A stretch of DNA of 37,746 nucleotides from Porphyromonadaceae bacterium UBA7087 (GTDB lineage: Bacteria > Bacteroidota > Bacteroidia > Bacteroidales > Muribaculaceae): NCBI GenBank assembly GCA_002493515.1, contig DKYZ01000061.1, positions 1 through 37,746 of the forward strand. The letters are read 5' to 3'. Below the pieces are notes generated by a model, which saw nothing but the letters and a program-made list of their open reading frames with translations, had not been told where the DNA came from and did not search any database. Every line of letters starts with the position of its first letter. The first letter of the stretch is position 1. Shown one piece after another: positions 7,132-14,047 of this stretch. Made by a program: the position numbers and the translations under genes.

Positions 7132-9267
7132 TCAGTCGCCTGCCTCGAACTTATAGATTCTGTTGTCGAGTCTGGCAGCGCCGCGCATCATAGCGTCCAT
7201 GTTAGGATTGACCATCTGGAAATACTGCTGCTCATACTGCTTGTCGGTGAAGGGGAACTTCTCGCGGGCATTGCTCTTCACCATGAAGGCATAGACACCG
7301 TCGTCGCCCTTCACTACCTTAACTTTCTGCGAAGGCTTCGTGCCGACGATAATACCTGTCACCTTCGGATCGCGGACAGCGGCGTTGTTGCCGAAGCGGA
7401 ACTGCGCTGCCTGACGGGGAGTCACTGCCATTGCCTGAGCCACCGACTGCATCGAACCCGCCTTTGCCTGATAATCCTTCACCCAGGCATCGCCTGCCTT
7501 TGAGTTGCGTGCCATCTGAGTCAGGAAATCCTTCACAGAGGGGTTCGACATGGGTACGAAATCCTCATACTCTGCCTCCACAGCCGCTGCATAGAGAGCA
7601 GGCTGGCTGGCGTCTTTCGACTCGTAGATATGGCTCACCTCGCCAGGCTTGCCGTCGATCATCGCCCAACGAACCACCTGACGGCTGTCGGGGAAATATA
7701 TCTGCATGCCGTTTACGCGGGGAACGGCAGGTGTGGACTGCGTGAGGCTGTACTGCTCAACAGTGTAACCGGCCTTGGCGGCGTTAGCCTTGAAATCCTT
7801 GGTGTTCTTGTTCTCCTCCAGGAATTTCTCAAGCTTTGCACGCTCGTCGGATACCGTCTTCACGCTGGGGTTGAGGTTGTAGGTGACAAGCTCATACTCA
7901 TATACCTCCACGGGAGCCCTTCTCTCGGACACCTGTGCGAGGACAGCTCCCTGCTCATTGCTTACGAGAGTGATGAAACGTCCGCCGGCATTGAGAAGAG
8001 TGTCAAGCTGACCCTGCTCCAGGGCGCCGGTGCGGCCATCAGCCGTAATGAGGGGAATCCACTGTTTTGTCTGCGCCATTACGCTGTCCATGGGGAATGT
8101 CTTGGATACCGAATCCACCGACAGACCGCCATTGAGACGCGCAAGAACCGTAGCGGGAAGCTTCTGTCCCACTACCTGCACGAGATTGAGCTGGATGGAA
8201 TCCATCGCCATGGTGCGCTTGCCCATCTTGACCACTGTGAAGCCCTTGAGGTTCTCGGTCACCATCTTGACGGAATCCTTGGGAGCGTTAAGCACGTATT
8301 CCTTGACAGCTCCTGCGGGAAGGTCGGCGGCGCGAAGCTCCACACGCTCCGATGAAACGCCCTCTTTGCGGAGCTCGCGGCTGAGGGTTGCGGCGCTGTC
8401 GCTGAGAGCTGCCACGGTAGCGGCACCAAGCTTCTTGGCGGCTGCGCGGTCGGCAGCGGAGGGAGAGATGCGCACAGCTATGAAGCTGACATCCTTCGTG
8501 GTCTCGTTCACCTTGAAGCGGTTCTTGTATTCAGAGTAGAGGCTCTTCAGATCCTGGTCGGAAACGGGATATTTCTTCTCGTCGAGCTGGCCGTAAGGCT
8601 TGTAGGCCACCTCCACGTCGGATGTGTTCACGTAATCGTTGTAGAGGGCGCGCTTGTCAAGGTCGTTGGCCTTGACAGTATTGTAGACGAGTTTCTGGTA
8701 AGTCTGACGCATCACCATAAGCTTCGTCTCCTCCTCCATGGCTACCCAAAGTCTCTGGAACGGAGCCATCTGCGCGTCGGTGAGACCGTTGCGCTTGGGA
8801 TTGAAGATAATCTCATAAGCCTGCTGGGGAGTCGAGACGCTCAGGCCGGAAGCCTGGAGCTGACGGATTATGTCTCCGATGCGGGGATTGATGGGATTGT
8901 CCATTATATAGAAACGAAGCTGCTCCGCAGTGGCACGGATGCCGGCCTTCCGGGCGGCGTTGTCGAGAAGGGTCTCGCTGACGAGCTCCGTCAGGGCCAT
9001 CTCTGGAAGCAGCTGCATATCGAAGGATGCATACTGCTGGGGGTTCTGCTTGCGGGCCTGCTCAAGACGCTGGTTAAGCTCCTCGCGCTTGCGCTGATAG
9101 AGGGAGAAATCGATCTTCTCCTTACCTATTTTAGCCACTGTCGTGTGGTCGCCCAGAAGATTCTGGCTGTTGGTGATAGCATCACCGATAATAAACGCAA
9201 GCAGGGCCACGCCTATCACTACGATAAGAAAGACCGACTTGCTTCTGATTTTCTCTAAAGTTGCCAT
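7132..9267 (-). CDS. SurA/PpiD-type periplasmic peptidyl-prolyl isomerase-like chaperone
   Basis: A 711-residue protein with an N-terminal anchor (residues 1-35, IRSKSVFLIVVIGVALLAFI) and then a SurA-N-like helical domain starting VAKIGKEKIDFSLYQRKREE. This architecture, a single membrane anchor with a large periplasmic region and parvulin-like repeats, is that of PpiD-type foldases in Bacteroidetes. No well-conserved parvulin catalytic motif was clearly seen, so chaperone activity is surer than isomerase activity. It should assist outer-membrane protein folding. It is preceded by a promoter (9380-9411) and followed by a strong terminator, so it is chiefly monocistronic. Confidence 0.88.
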   Translation of the reverse strand: MATLEKIRSKSVFLIVVIGVALLAFIIGDAITNSQNLLGDHTTVAKIGKEKIDFSLYQRKREELNQRLEQARKQNPQQYASFDMQLLPEMALTELVSETLLDNAARKAGIRATAEQLRFYIMDNPINPRIGDIIRQLQASGLSVSTPQQAYEIIFNPKRNGLTDAQMAPFQRLWVAMEEETKLMVMRQTYQKLVYNTVKANDLDKRALYNDYVNTSDVEVAYKPYGQLDEKKYPVSDQDLKSLYSEYKNRFKVNETTKDVSFIAVRISPSAADRAAAKKLGAATVAALSDSAATLSRELRKEGVSSERVELRAADLPAGAVKEYVLNAPKDSVKMVTENLKGFTVVKMGKRTMAMDSIQLNLVQVVGQKLPATVLARLNGGLSVDSVSKTFPMDSVMAQTKQWIPLITADGRTGALEQGQLDTLLNAGGRFITLVSNEQGAVLAQVSERRAPVEVYEYELVTYNLNPSVKTVSDERAKLEKFLEENKNTKDFKANAAKAGYTVEQYSLTQSTPAVPRVNGMQIYFPDSRQVVRWAMIDGKPGEVSHIYESKDASQPALYAAAVEAEYEDFVPMSNPSVKDFLTQMARNSKAGDAWVKDYQAKAGSMQSVAQAMAVTPRQAAQFRFGNNAAVRDPKVTGIIVGTKPSQKVKVVKGDDGVYAFMVKSNAREKFPFTDKQYEQQYFQMVNPNMDAMMRGAARLDNRIYKFEAGD

Positions 9268-9379
9268 TTAATTATAGCTTGAATATAGCTGGTTGTTTAT
9301 TGATTAATTCTTTATGGAAAAGCAGCTGCCGGGCTCTTCGGAAGCAATCCGGAGTCCGCGGCACATGCAAATAAGCACG

Positions 9380-9411
9380 CAAAGGTAACAATTTTGGTGC
9401 AATTCCCCAAC
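9380..9411 (-). promoter_or_regulatory. Promoter of the PpiD-like gene
   Basis: Minus strand: GTTG (9408-9411), 20-nt spacer, TACCTTTG (9380-9387). This matches TTTG-N19/20-TAnnTTTG with one mismatch in the -33 box. Predicted leader is about 105 nt. Confidence 0.6.
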
Positions 9412-9462
9412 AATCAGCGTTTTTTTATGAAAAATTTATCCTTTTTCAGAGGCTGACGGGCG

Positions 9463-10785
9463 TCAGGCGAGGCCAAAAGCGGCCTTTATATCCTCTACCC
9501 TGTCAAGTTTCTCCCAAGTGAAGAGCTCCACTTCCCTCGTCTCGGTGTCGCGCGCGTCTTTGTAGGGAAGCGTCTTCACCACCTTGCGGCAGTCGCGTCC
9601 CATATGGCCGTAGGCCGCCGTCTCGCGGTAGATTGGCTCGCGCAGCCTGAGCCTCTCCTCTATCGAGGCGGGACGCAGGTCAAACAGCTCCGGAATGCGG
9701 GCAGCGATGGCTGCGTCGTCGAGGCCGGCGGCTGCTGTGCCGAAGGTATTGACAAACACGCTCACCGGCTTTGCCACGCCAATGGCATAGCTTACCTGGA
9801 CAAGCATCTCGCGTGCCACACCCGCTGCCACCATGTTCTTGGCTATGTGGCGGCAGGCATAGGCGGCCGAACGGTCTACCTTCGAGGAGTCTTTTCCAGA
9901 GAAAGCGCCACCGCCGTGAGCTCCACGGCCACCGTATGTATCGACGATGATTTTGCGTCCCGTAAGCCCGGTGTCGGCATGGGGACCTCCGAGCACGAAC
10001 TTGCCCGTAGGATTGACATGAAGCACGAGACGGTCGTCGAAGAGCTTCTGAATCCTTTCAGGAAGCTTTGCGATGACGCGAGGAAGAAGCACCTCCTCCA
10101 CATCCTTGCGTATGCGTGCGAGCATCTCCGCATCGGCGGCGTTGCGGGCCTCCTCCGTATCCTCCAGCGGCTGTATGAACTCGTCATGCTGCGTGGAGAC
10201 CACTATCGTGTGTATCCTCGCAGGCTTGCCGTCAGGTGTATATTCCACCGTCACCTGGCTCTTGGCGTCGGGACGCAGGTAAGTGGTCAGCTTCCCCTTG
10301 CGGTAGTAGGTCATGTCCTTCCCCTCACGGCGTATTGCCGCGAGCTCGCTCATCAGCATATGCGCGAGTTCAAGAGTGAGCGGCATATATGAGTCGGTCT
10401 CGTCGGTGGCGTATCCGAACATCATGCCCTGGTCGCCGGCACCCTGTTCCTGGTCAACCGCACGGCTGACGCCACGGTCGATGTCGCCGCTCTGCTCATG
10501 TATGGCCGTGAGTATGCCGCAGGAGTCGCCGTCGAAACGGTATGCTCCCCGGTCATAGCCGATATCCTTTATAACGCCCCTCACCACAGCCGGCACATCC
10601 ACGTATGCCCGGCTCGACACCTCACCGGCCACAACAACCTGCCCGGTGGTGCACAAGGTCTCTATGGCCACATGGCTTTTGGGATCAAGAGCGAGAAAGG
10701 CGTCAAGGAGAGCGTCGCTTATCTGGTCGGAAACTTTATCGGGGTGTCCCTCAGAGACAGACTCCGATGTAAAAAGATAGTTCAT
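9463..10785 (-). CDS. metK: S-adenosylmethionine synthetase
   Basis: A 440-residue MetK. Motifs visible: SVSEGHPDKVSDQISDALLD at the N-terminus (ATP/Mg site), GDQGMMFGYATDET (loop hexapeptide region), and GGGAFSGKDSSKVDRSAAYA (phosphate-binding). It makes SAM from methionine and ATP; this is the methyl and radical donor used by RlmN in the same window. The start ATG is unambiguous (MNYLFTSESVSEGHPDK). About 230 nt separate it from the tRNA-Pro terminator, so it should have its own promoter, yet no TAnnTTTG was found there. A GC-rich hairpin lies in that leader (10884-10901). Confidence 0.97.
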   Translation of the reverse strand: MNYLFTSESVSEGHPDKVSDQISDALLDAFLALDPKSHVAIETLCTTGQVVVAGEVSSRAYVDVPAVVRGVIKDIGYDRGAYRFDGDSCGILTAIHEQSGDIDRGVSRAVDQEQGAGDQGMMFGYATDETDSYMPLTLELAHMLMSELAAIRREGKDMTYYRKGKLTTYLRPDAKSQVTVEYTPDGKPARIHTIVVSTQHDEFIQPLEDTEEARNAADAEMLARIRKDVEEVLLPRVIAKLPERIQKLFDDRLVLHVNPTGKFVLGGPHADTGLTGRKIIVDTYGGRGAHGGGAFSGKDSSKVDRSAAYACRHIAKNMVAAGVAREMLVQVSYAIGVAKPVSVFVNTFGTAAAGLDDAAIAARIPELFDLRPASIEERLRLREPIYRETAAYGHMGRDCRKVVKTLPYKDARDTETREVELFTWEKLDRVEDIKAAFGLA

Positions 10786-11014
10786 ATTCTTATTGTTTTA
10801 TCAGTATTTACAAACACACATATATATATAATAAAAGCATCCGGAAACCGCCGTAGTGTCGGAAATCCGCATGCCTGCAAAATCGGGAGGCTCCCCTCCC
10901 GGTAAATACTTATGAATGCGATTTTAGCATTTTTTCAAGTGGTTGCAAGCAGCCAAATTTCTCCACTTCGTCCGCAACCCAGCTAAAGCCTGGTTCCGTC
11001 CTGTCCCAGAAGAC
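10786..11014 (-). other. metK leader region, no gene
   Basis: About 230 nt with no convincing ORF. It holds an imperfect inverted repeat at about 10838-10876 and a perfect 7-bp hairpin at 10884-10901. No consensus -7 box and no recognisable SAM riboswitch pattern were found by eye. Confidence 0.4.
10884..10901 (-). terminator. Hairpin in metK leader, terminator-like
   Basis: cgggagg (10884-10890) and cctcccg (10895-10901) form a 7-bp stem with a 4-nt loop; on the minus strand ATTTTG follows. It may be a weak terminator or attenuator ahead of metK. Confidence 0.4.
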
Positions 11015-11041
11015 AAAAAACGCGGTGTCTAAGACTCCGCG
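11015..11041 (-). terminator. Terminator of tRNA-Pro
   Basis: Stem CGCGG-A-GTC / GAC-A-CCGCG (11021-11029 with 11033-11041) with one A-A mismatch and a TTA loop, followed on the minus strand by TTTTTT (11020-11015). It starts 8 nt after the tRNA 3' end. Confidence 0.85.
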
Positions 11042-11048
11042 GATTCTG

Positions 11049-11122
11049 TCGGGGTGAGGCGACTCGAACGCCCGACCTCTACGTCCCGAACGTAGCGCGC
11101 TAACCAACTGTGCTACACCCCG
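11049..11122 (-). tRNA. tRNA-Pro (anticodon CGG)
   Basis: Minus strand gives a full cloverleaf. The acceptor arm pairs CGGGGTG with CACCCCG and has discriminator A. The D-arm is AGCACAGTTGGTTAGCGCG, and the T-loop is GTTCGAGTC. The anticodon stem CTACG/CGTAG encloses loop TTCGGGA, so the anticodon is CGG, reading CCG. CCA is not encoded. The C1-G72 pair is typical of tRNA-Pro. Confidence 0.97.
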
Positions 11123-11152
11123 ATTGCCTCGGCTCATCCGCCTTAGCGGGTG

Positions 11153-11184
11153 CAAAGTTAGCAATTTCTTCCGGCTCACACAAG
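11153..11184 (-). promoter_or_regulatory. Promoter of tRNA-Pro
   Basis: Minus strand: CTTG (11181-11184), 20-nt spacer, TAACTTTG (11153-11160). The predicted start lies about 20-25 nt upstream of the tRNA. Confidence 0.7.
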
Positions 11185-11217
11185 TTTTTTCAATGGAATT
11201 TGACAAAAAAATCCGTA

Positions 11218-11252
11218 TTTGGCTTTTTTCTCGTTTTTTTTAGCTAATTTTG
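11218..11252 (+). promoter_or_regulatory. Possible promoter of the UbiA-family gene
   Basis: TTTG (11218-11221), 23-nt spacer, TAATTTTG (11245-11252). The -7 box is a full match; the spacing is longer than usual. The leader would be about 70 nt. Confidence 0.5.
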
Positions 11253-11329
11253 GAGCGGATTACGGGGGCTCCCCCAATCCGTCTTACTTAATTTACACCT
11301 ATATCTATCTTCACTATTTTTTTACCGAT

Positions 11330-12280
11330 ATGACTCTATTCCAGATTCTAAGCAAAAGCATAAACCCGGAGTCGCTGCTGATGGGCATCGCGACTGTCCT
11401 CGCCGGCACTGCCGCCGCCGGGCTGCACGGAAACCTCGAGATCCTTCCGGCAATCCTCTGTATGCTCTTCGCCGTCTTCGCCCAGGGCGCCTCCAACCTC
11501 GCCCACCGCTACATGGACTACCGCACAAACTCCGGGGAGAACATCGATGACAACATACCCCGGGAATCCGACAGCGGCCTTTCGGTAGGACTCATCCTCA
11601 AGGAAGGATATTATTCCATGATGCTGCTGGCCACTATGATCGGATGCGCAATAGCCACCATGACCGGCTGGTGGGCATTCGTGCTAGGACTGATAATCTT
11701 CATTATCGGCTGGGCCACAAACGCCGGGCCAATGCTCGTGCGCACCCCCTGGTCGCTTCTCAGCACCTTCCTCCTCTTCGGCCCCATCGGCGTGATCGGG
11801 ACATCGCTGGTGCAGTCGCTCCACGAGGCCACCGACCCGCTTGGCTGGTATGACCTCTCGCCGGCCGTCTTCATCGGATGCGTCATGGGCCTGATGGCGA
11901 CCAACTGCCATCTCGTCTACAATTTCGCCACCTACCGTTCGGACCTGCGAAATTCCAAACGGACTTTCTCCATTGTCTTCGGACGCAAGGCCGCGAGAAT
12001 ACTCTTCATCATTATCGGTCTGTCGGCGTTTTTCCTGATGCTGACCATGTGTCTCACCCTCAAGCCCGAAAGATGGGGCCTCGACATGATCGCACCCTCA
12101 ATATCGCTGATTATCAACGTATACATATGGTGGCACATGAAATCCACATCGCGCCATCTTGCCGTGCAGCTGATCGACCTCAGCATCTTCAAACTCGTGA
12201 TTCTATCCGGCCTGACACTCGTCTTCTTCCTCATAACCGGCGACCCCGACGACTCCAACATGACCTTCTTCGGCTTCTGA
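11330..12280 (+). CDS. UbiA-family prenyltransferase, MenA-like, with altered Asp motifs
   Basis: A 316-residue polytopic membrane protein that aligns with the UbiA/MenA family: ASNLAHRYMDYRTNSG for the first motif and a second motif ending RNSKRTFSIVFGRKA, like the GKRTLxVRLG of MenA. The family attaches polyprenyl chains to aromatic rings (menaquinone synthesis for MenA) in the inner membrane. In standard MenA the first motif reads SNLANDYxD and the second DxxxD; here the Asn-Asp pair is His-Arg, and the first Asp of the second motif is Thr. These residues bind the Mg-diphosphate, so a changed substrate or lost activity is possible. ATG 11330 (MTLFQILSKS) is chosen over the open extension to 11219, which overlaps the promoter. 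It is divergent from tRNA-Pro and stands alone. Confidence 0.85.
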   Translation: MTLFQILSKSINPESLLMGIATVLAGTAAAGLHGNLEILPAILCMLFAVFAQGASNLAHRYMDYRTNSGENIDDNIPRESDSGLSVGLILKEGYYSMMLLATMIGCAIATMTGWWAFVLGLIIFIIGWATNAGPMLVRTPWSLLSTFLLFGPIGVIGTSLVQSLHEATDPLGWYDLSPAVFIGCVMGLMATNCHLVYNFATYRSDLRNSKRTFSIVFGRKAARILFIIIGLSAFFLMLTMCLTLKPERWGLDMIAPSISLIINVYIWWHMKSTSRHLAVQLIDLSIFKLVILSGLTLVFFLITGDPDDSNMTFFGF

Positions 12281-12645
12281 ATGTGAATTCGCACGGGCAC
12301 AAGTTTTCTGAATGTTCAATAATAGGTTCGCAGATGCTCGGCATCGCGTGTGAGGCGGAAAAAATCGCTCTGAGTCTCGCGGAACTGAACAATCCTTCCG
12401 AATAAACCCTTCCGTCTTTTCCCTCCCGTAAAGAGTTCCCCCTGCGGAGCTTGCAGCGTGCAGAACGGCTCCTTCACTCGTATGGAAATCCCGATGGGAA
12501 CAGAATGGGAAGCTACCCGAAAAGTAAAAAACTTGTAATATCGGAGTAGCAGTTGTCGGAATCCTTCGAACTGCCGTGTGGGTAAAAACATAGGCCGTGC
12601 CGTAAACCCTGCTTACGACACAGCCTCATGCTTTAAGATGATTTA
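12281..12645. other. Intergenic region with one doubtful small ORF
   Basis: Convergent gap between the UbiA-family gene and the lipoprotein gene. No clear terminator was found. The only open frame of note is the minus-strand one listed separately at 12316-12591. Confidence 0.4.
12316..12591 (-). CDS. Doubtful 91-residue ORF
   Basis: Minus-strand frame from ATG 12591, 55 nt downstream of the lipoprotein stop. Composition is basic and reads protein-like in places (SVPIGISIRVKEPFC, GELFTGGKRRKGLFG), but no family is recognised and no signal peptide or promoter is seen. It may be a small real gene, a remnant, or a dispersed non-coding element that happens to be open. Confidence 0.25.
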   Translation of the reverse strand: MFLPTRQFEGFRQLLLRYYKFFTFRVASHSVPIGISIRVKEPFCTLQAPQGELFTGGKRRKGLFGRIVQFRETQSDFFRLTRDAEHLRTYY

Positions 12646-13173
12646 TTATTCTTTTTTATTGAAGTCCCTTATCCTGTTTCCACGGTCGTCTGAAATCTCC
12701 AGAATATTGTCCATAAGGAGATATTGAAACGTACCTGGAAACGGCCATACCTTCTTGTCACCTGAGACATAGCTGACTATGAGAATGTCTTTACCATCTG
12801 AGTTTGTACTAGTCGACCAACCACATTTCATGGAATATGTGTTGTGTTGCATGCCTGAGAAGCCTGCATCCCCACCAATAAGACCCGTATAGATTGGGTA
12901 GGATTCCTCACGAACAATCAAACCCTTATTGTCCTTGTCGAATTTCAAGGTAATTATCTCTTCCTCATACTCACCATCCTCAGGACCCTCACTACGGTAC
13001 TCATAAGTCCAAGTGCCGATTAGATCATTTGAAACCATAGGCTCATCGTCATCACCCCCACAAGACGAGAGGGCAGACGTTGCGAAAAATAAAATGATCA
13101 TGCCAAAATAATTGGCAAGCCTGAAAAGCACATTGGCTGTTCTGCGCTTTTCCACGTCTGTATTATTATTCAT
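12646..13173 (-). CDS. Surface-type lipoprotein, hypothetical
   Basis: A 175-residue protein from ATG 13173 (MNNNTDVEKRR). It has a basic start, a hydrophobic stretch (YFGMIILFFATSALSS) and a lipobox ending SSC, then GGDDDEP. Acidic residues just after the Cys resemble the Bacteroidales lipoprotein export signal, so surface exposure is likely. The mature part (LIGTWTYEYRS...) resembles small lipocalin-like lipoproteins of Bacteroidales that begin with GxW; that match is only suggestive. The frame is open to 13332, but that extension is Arg/Phe-rich and lacks a signal-like layout. AT-rich surroundings and no operon partners suggest an acquired orphan. It uses a TAA stop, unlike most core genes here. 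Confidence 0.75.
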   Translation of the reverse strand: MNNNTDVEKRRTANVLFRLANYFGMIILFFATSALSSCGGDDDEPMVSNDLIGTWTYEYRSEGPEDGEYEEEIITLKFDKDNKGLIVREESYPIYTGLIGGDAGFSGMQHNTYSMKCGWSTSTNSDGKDILIVSYVSGDKKVWPFPGTFQYLLMDNILEISDDRGNRIRDFNKKE

Positions 13174-13711
13174 AATGTCATGGAAGGTCATATAGGCTCT
13201 CCGGATTAGACCGATTTGTTTGAAAAAGAAAAAGCGTGAAAGCCTGTATCTGGTGCTCCTTCTTCTGAAAGAGGCTGTCGCATTGCCCGTTTGAGTAAAA
13301 GAGCAACGGTGAAACCTCACGCTGTATGACATTATAGAGCCGCCCTATCTTAATTAGGTATTGATATCATACACGAAAGACATCTACCGTCACTTATTCT
13401 CGACTCAAACTAAAGAATTTGCGAGATTCCTATCAGTCAAGAAAAATCGTTGATAAACGCTTTTTAATATGTCCATATTTTGTCCAACACACCTAATTTA
13501 CAGCCGCGCCGAACGTAACTGCTGCAAATTTACGAATAATATCCCATTCAACCAAATATTCCGACCATATTTTCTAAAAAAATAAAATACCAGGCAAATA
13601 AATCATCTCCTCACTTGAAATATTAAGTCATTTTGCCATTACGGCAAGATTTGGGGTTTACAGATTGATTATCCCTCATTATAGCTATCCATACCGAAAA
13701 AATCGGACTTT
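13174..13711. other. AT-rich intergenic region with one strong minus-strand promoter
   Basis: About 540 nt between two minus-strand genes. It contains a near-ideal promoter (listed) and a long potential leader; no other gene was found. The open codons 13174-13332 are in frame with the lipoprotein but are not convincing protein. Confidence 0.45.
13525..13556 (-). promoter_or_regulatory. Consensus Bacteroidales promoter upstream of the lipoprotein
   Basis: Minus strand: TTTG (13553-13556), 20-nt spacer, TAAATTTG (13525-13532), a full match to both boxes. The start would lie about 345 nt before the lipoprotein ATG, so either the leader is long or an unrecognised small RNA is made. Confidence 0.75.
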
Positions 13712-14035
13712 CTACAATTCTTCGTCGAGAAAATTGCGTGGCGGAAGGTCAGGAGCGCTTTTCTTTTTACTGCCGTCGGAGCGTGTTGATTTCCGCTTCT
13801 TACGGCTGCCTGACTTCCTTACGTCGGCGGAGTCACGACGTACACGAACCGCCGCGTCCGAGTCTGCCGTCACGAAACGGCCGTCGTCTGTCATAACCTC
13901 CAGCGGCGGCGCCATCGGCACCGAGGCGTTGCGGCACGTCCGCATGGCGTAGCCGCAGCCTACGACAAGCAGCGACACTGCCGCCACCGTGAGCAGACCG
14001 CGCCTCTCCCTTGCTGTCACCGGATTCCTTCCCAT
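13712..14035 (-). CDS. Small single-pass membrane protein after tamL
   Basis: A 107-residue protein: N-terminus MGRNPVTARERRG, one hydrophobic segment (LLTVAAVSLLVVGCGYAM, about residues 14-31), then a long charged, Lys/Arg/Ser-rich tail. No known domain is recognised. It starts 12 nt after the tamL stop on the same strand, so it belongs to the tamB-tamL transcript. The Cys in the hydrophobic part does not make a proper lipobox. An envelope role is guessed from the operon only. Confidence 0.65.
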   Translation of the reverse strand: MGRNPVTARERRGLLTVAAVSLLVVGCGYAMRTCRNASVPMAPPLEVMTDDGRFVTADSDAAVRVRRDSADVRKSGSRKKRKSTRSDGSKKKSAPDLPPRNFLDEEL

Positions 14036-14047
14036 GGAGTCGGACGG

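Noticed and set aside
10786..11014. SAM riboswitch in the metK leader
   Set aside because: Hairpins are present but no pattern of a known SAM riboswitch class could be matched by eye.
10910..11206. Minus-strand frame of 98 codons
   Set aside because: It runs through the tRNA-Pro gene and its terminator.
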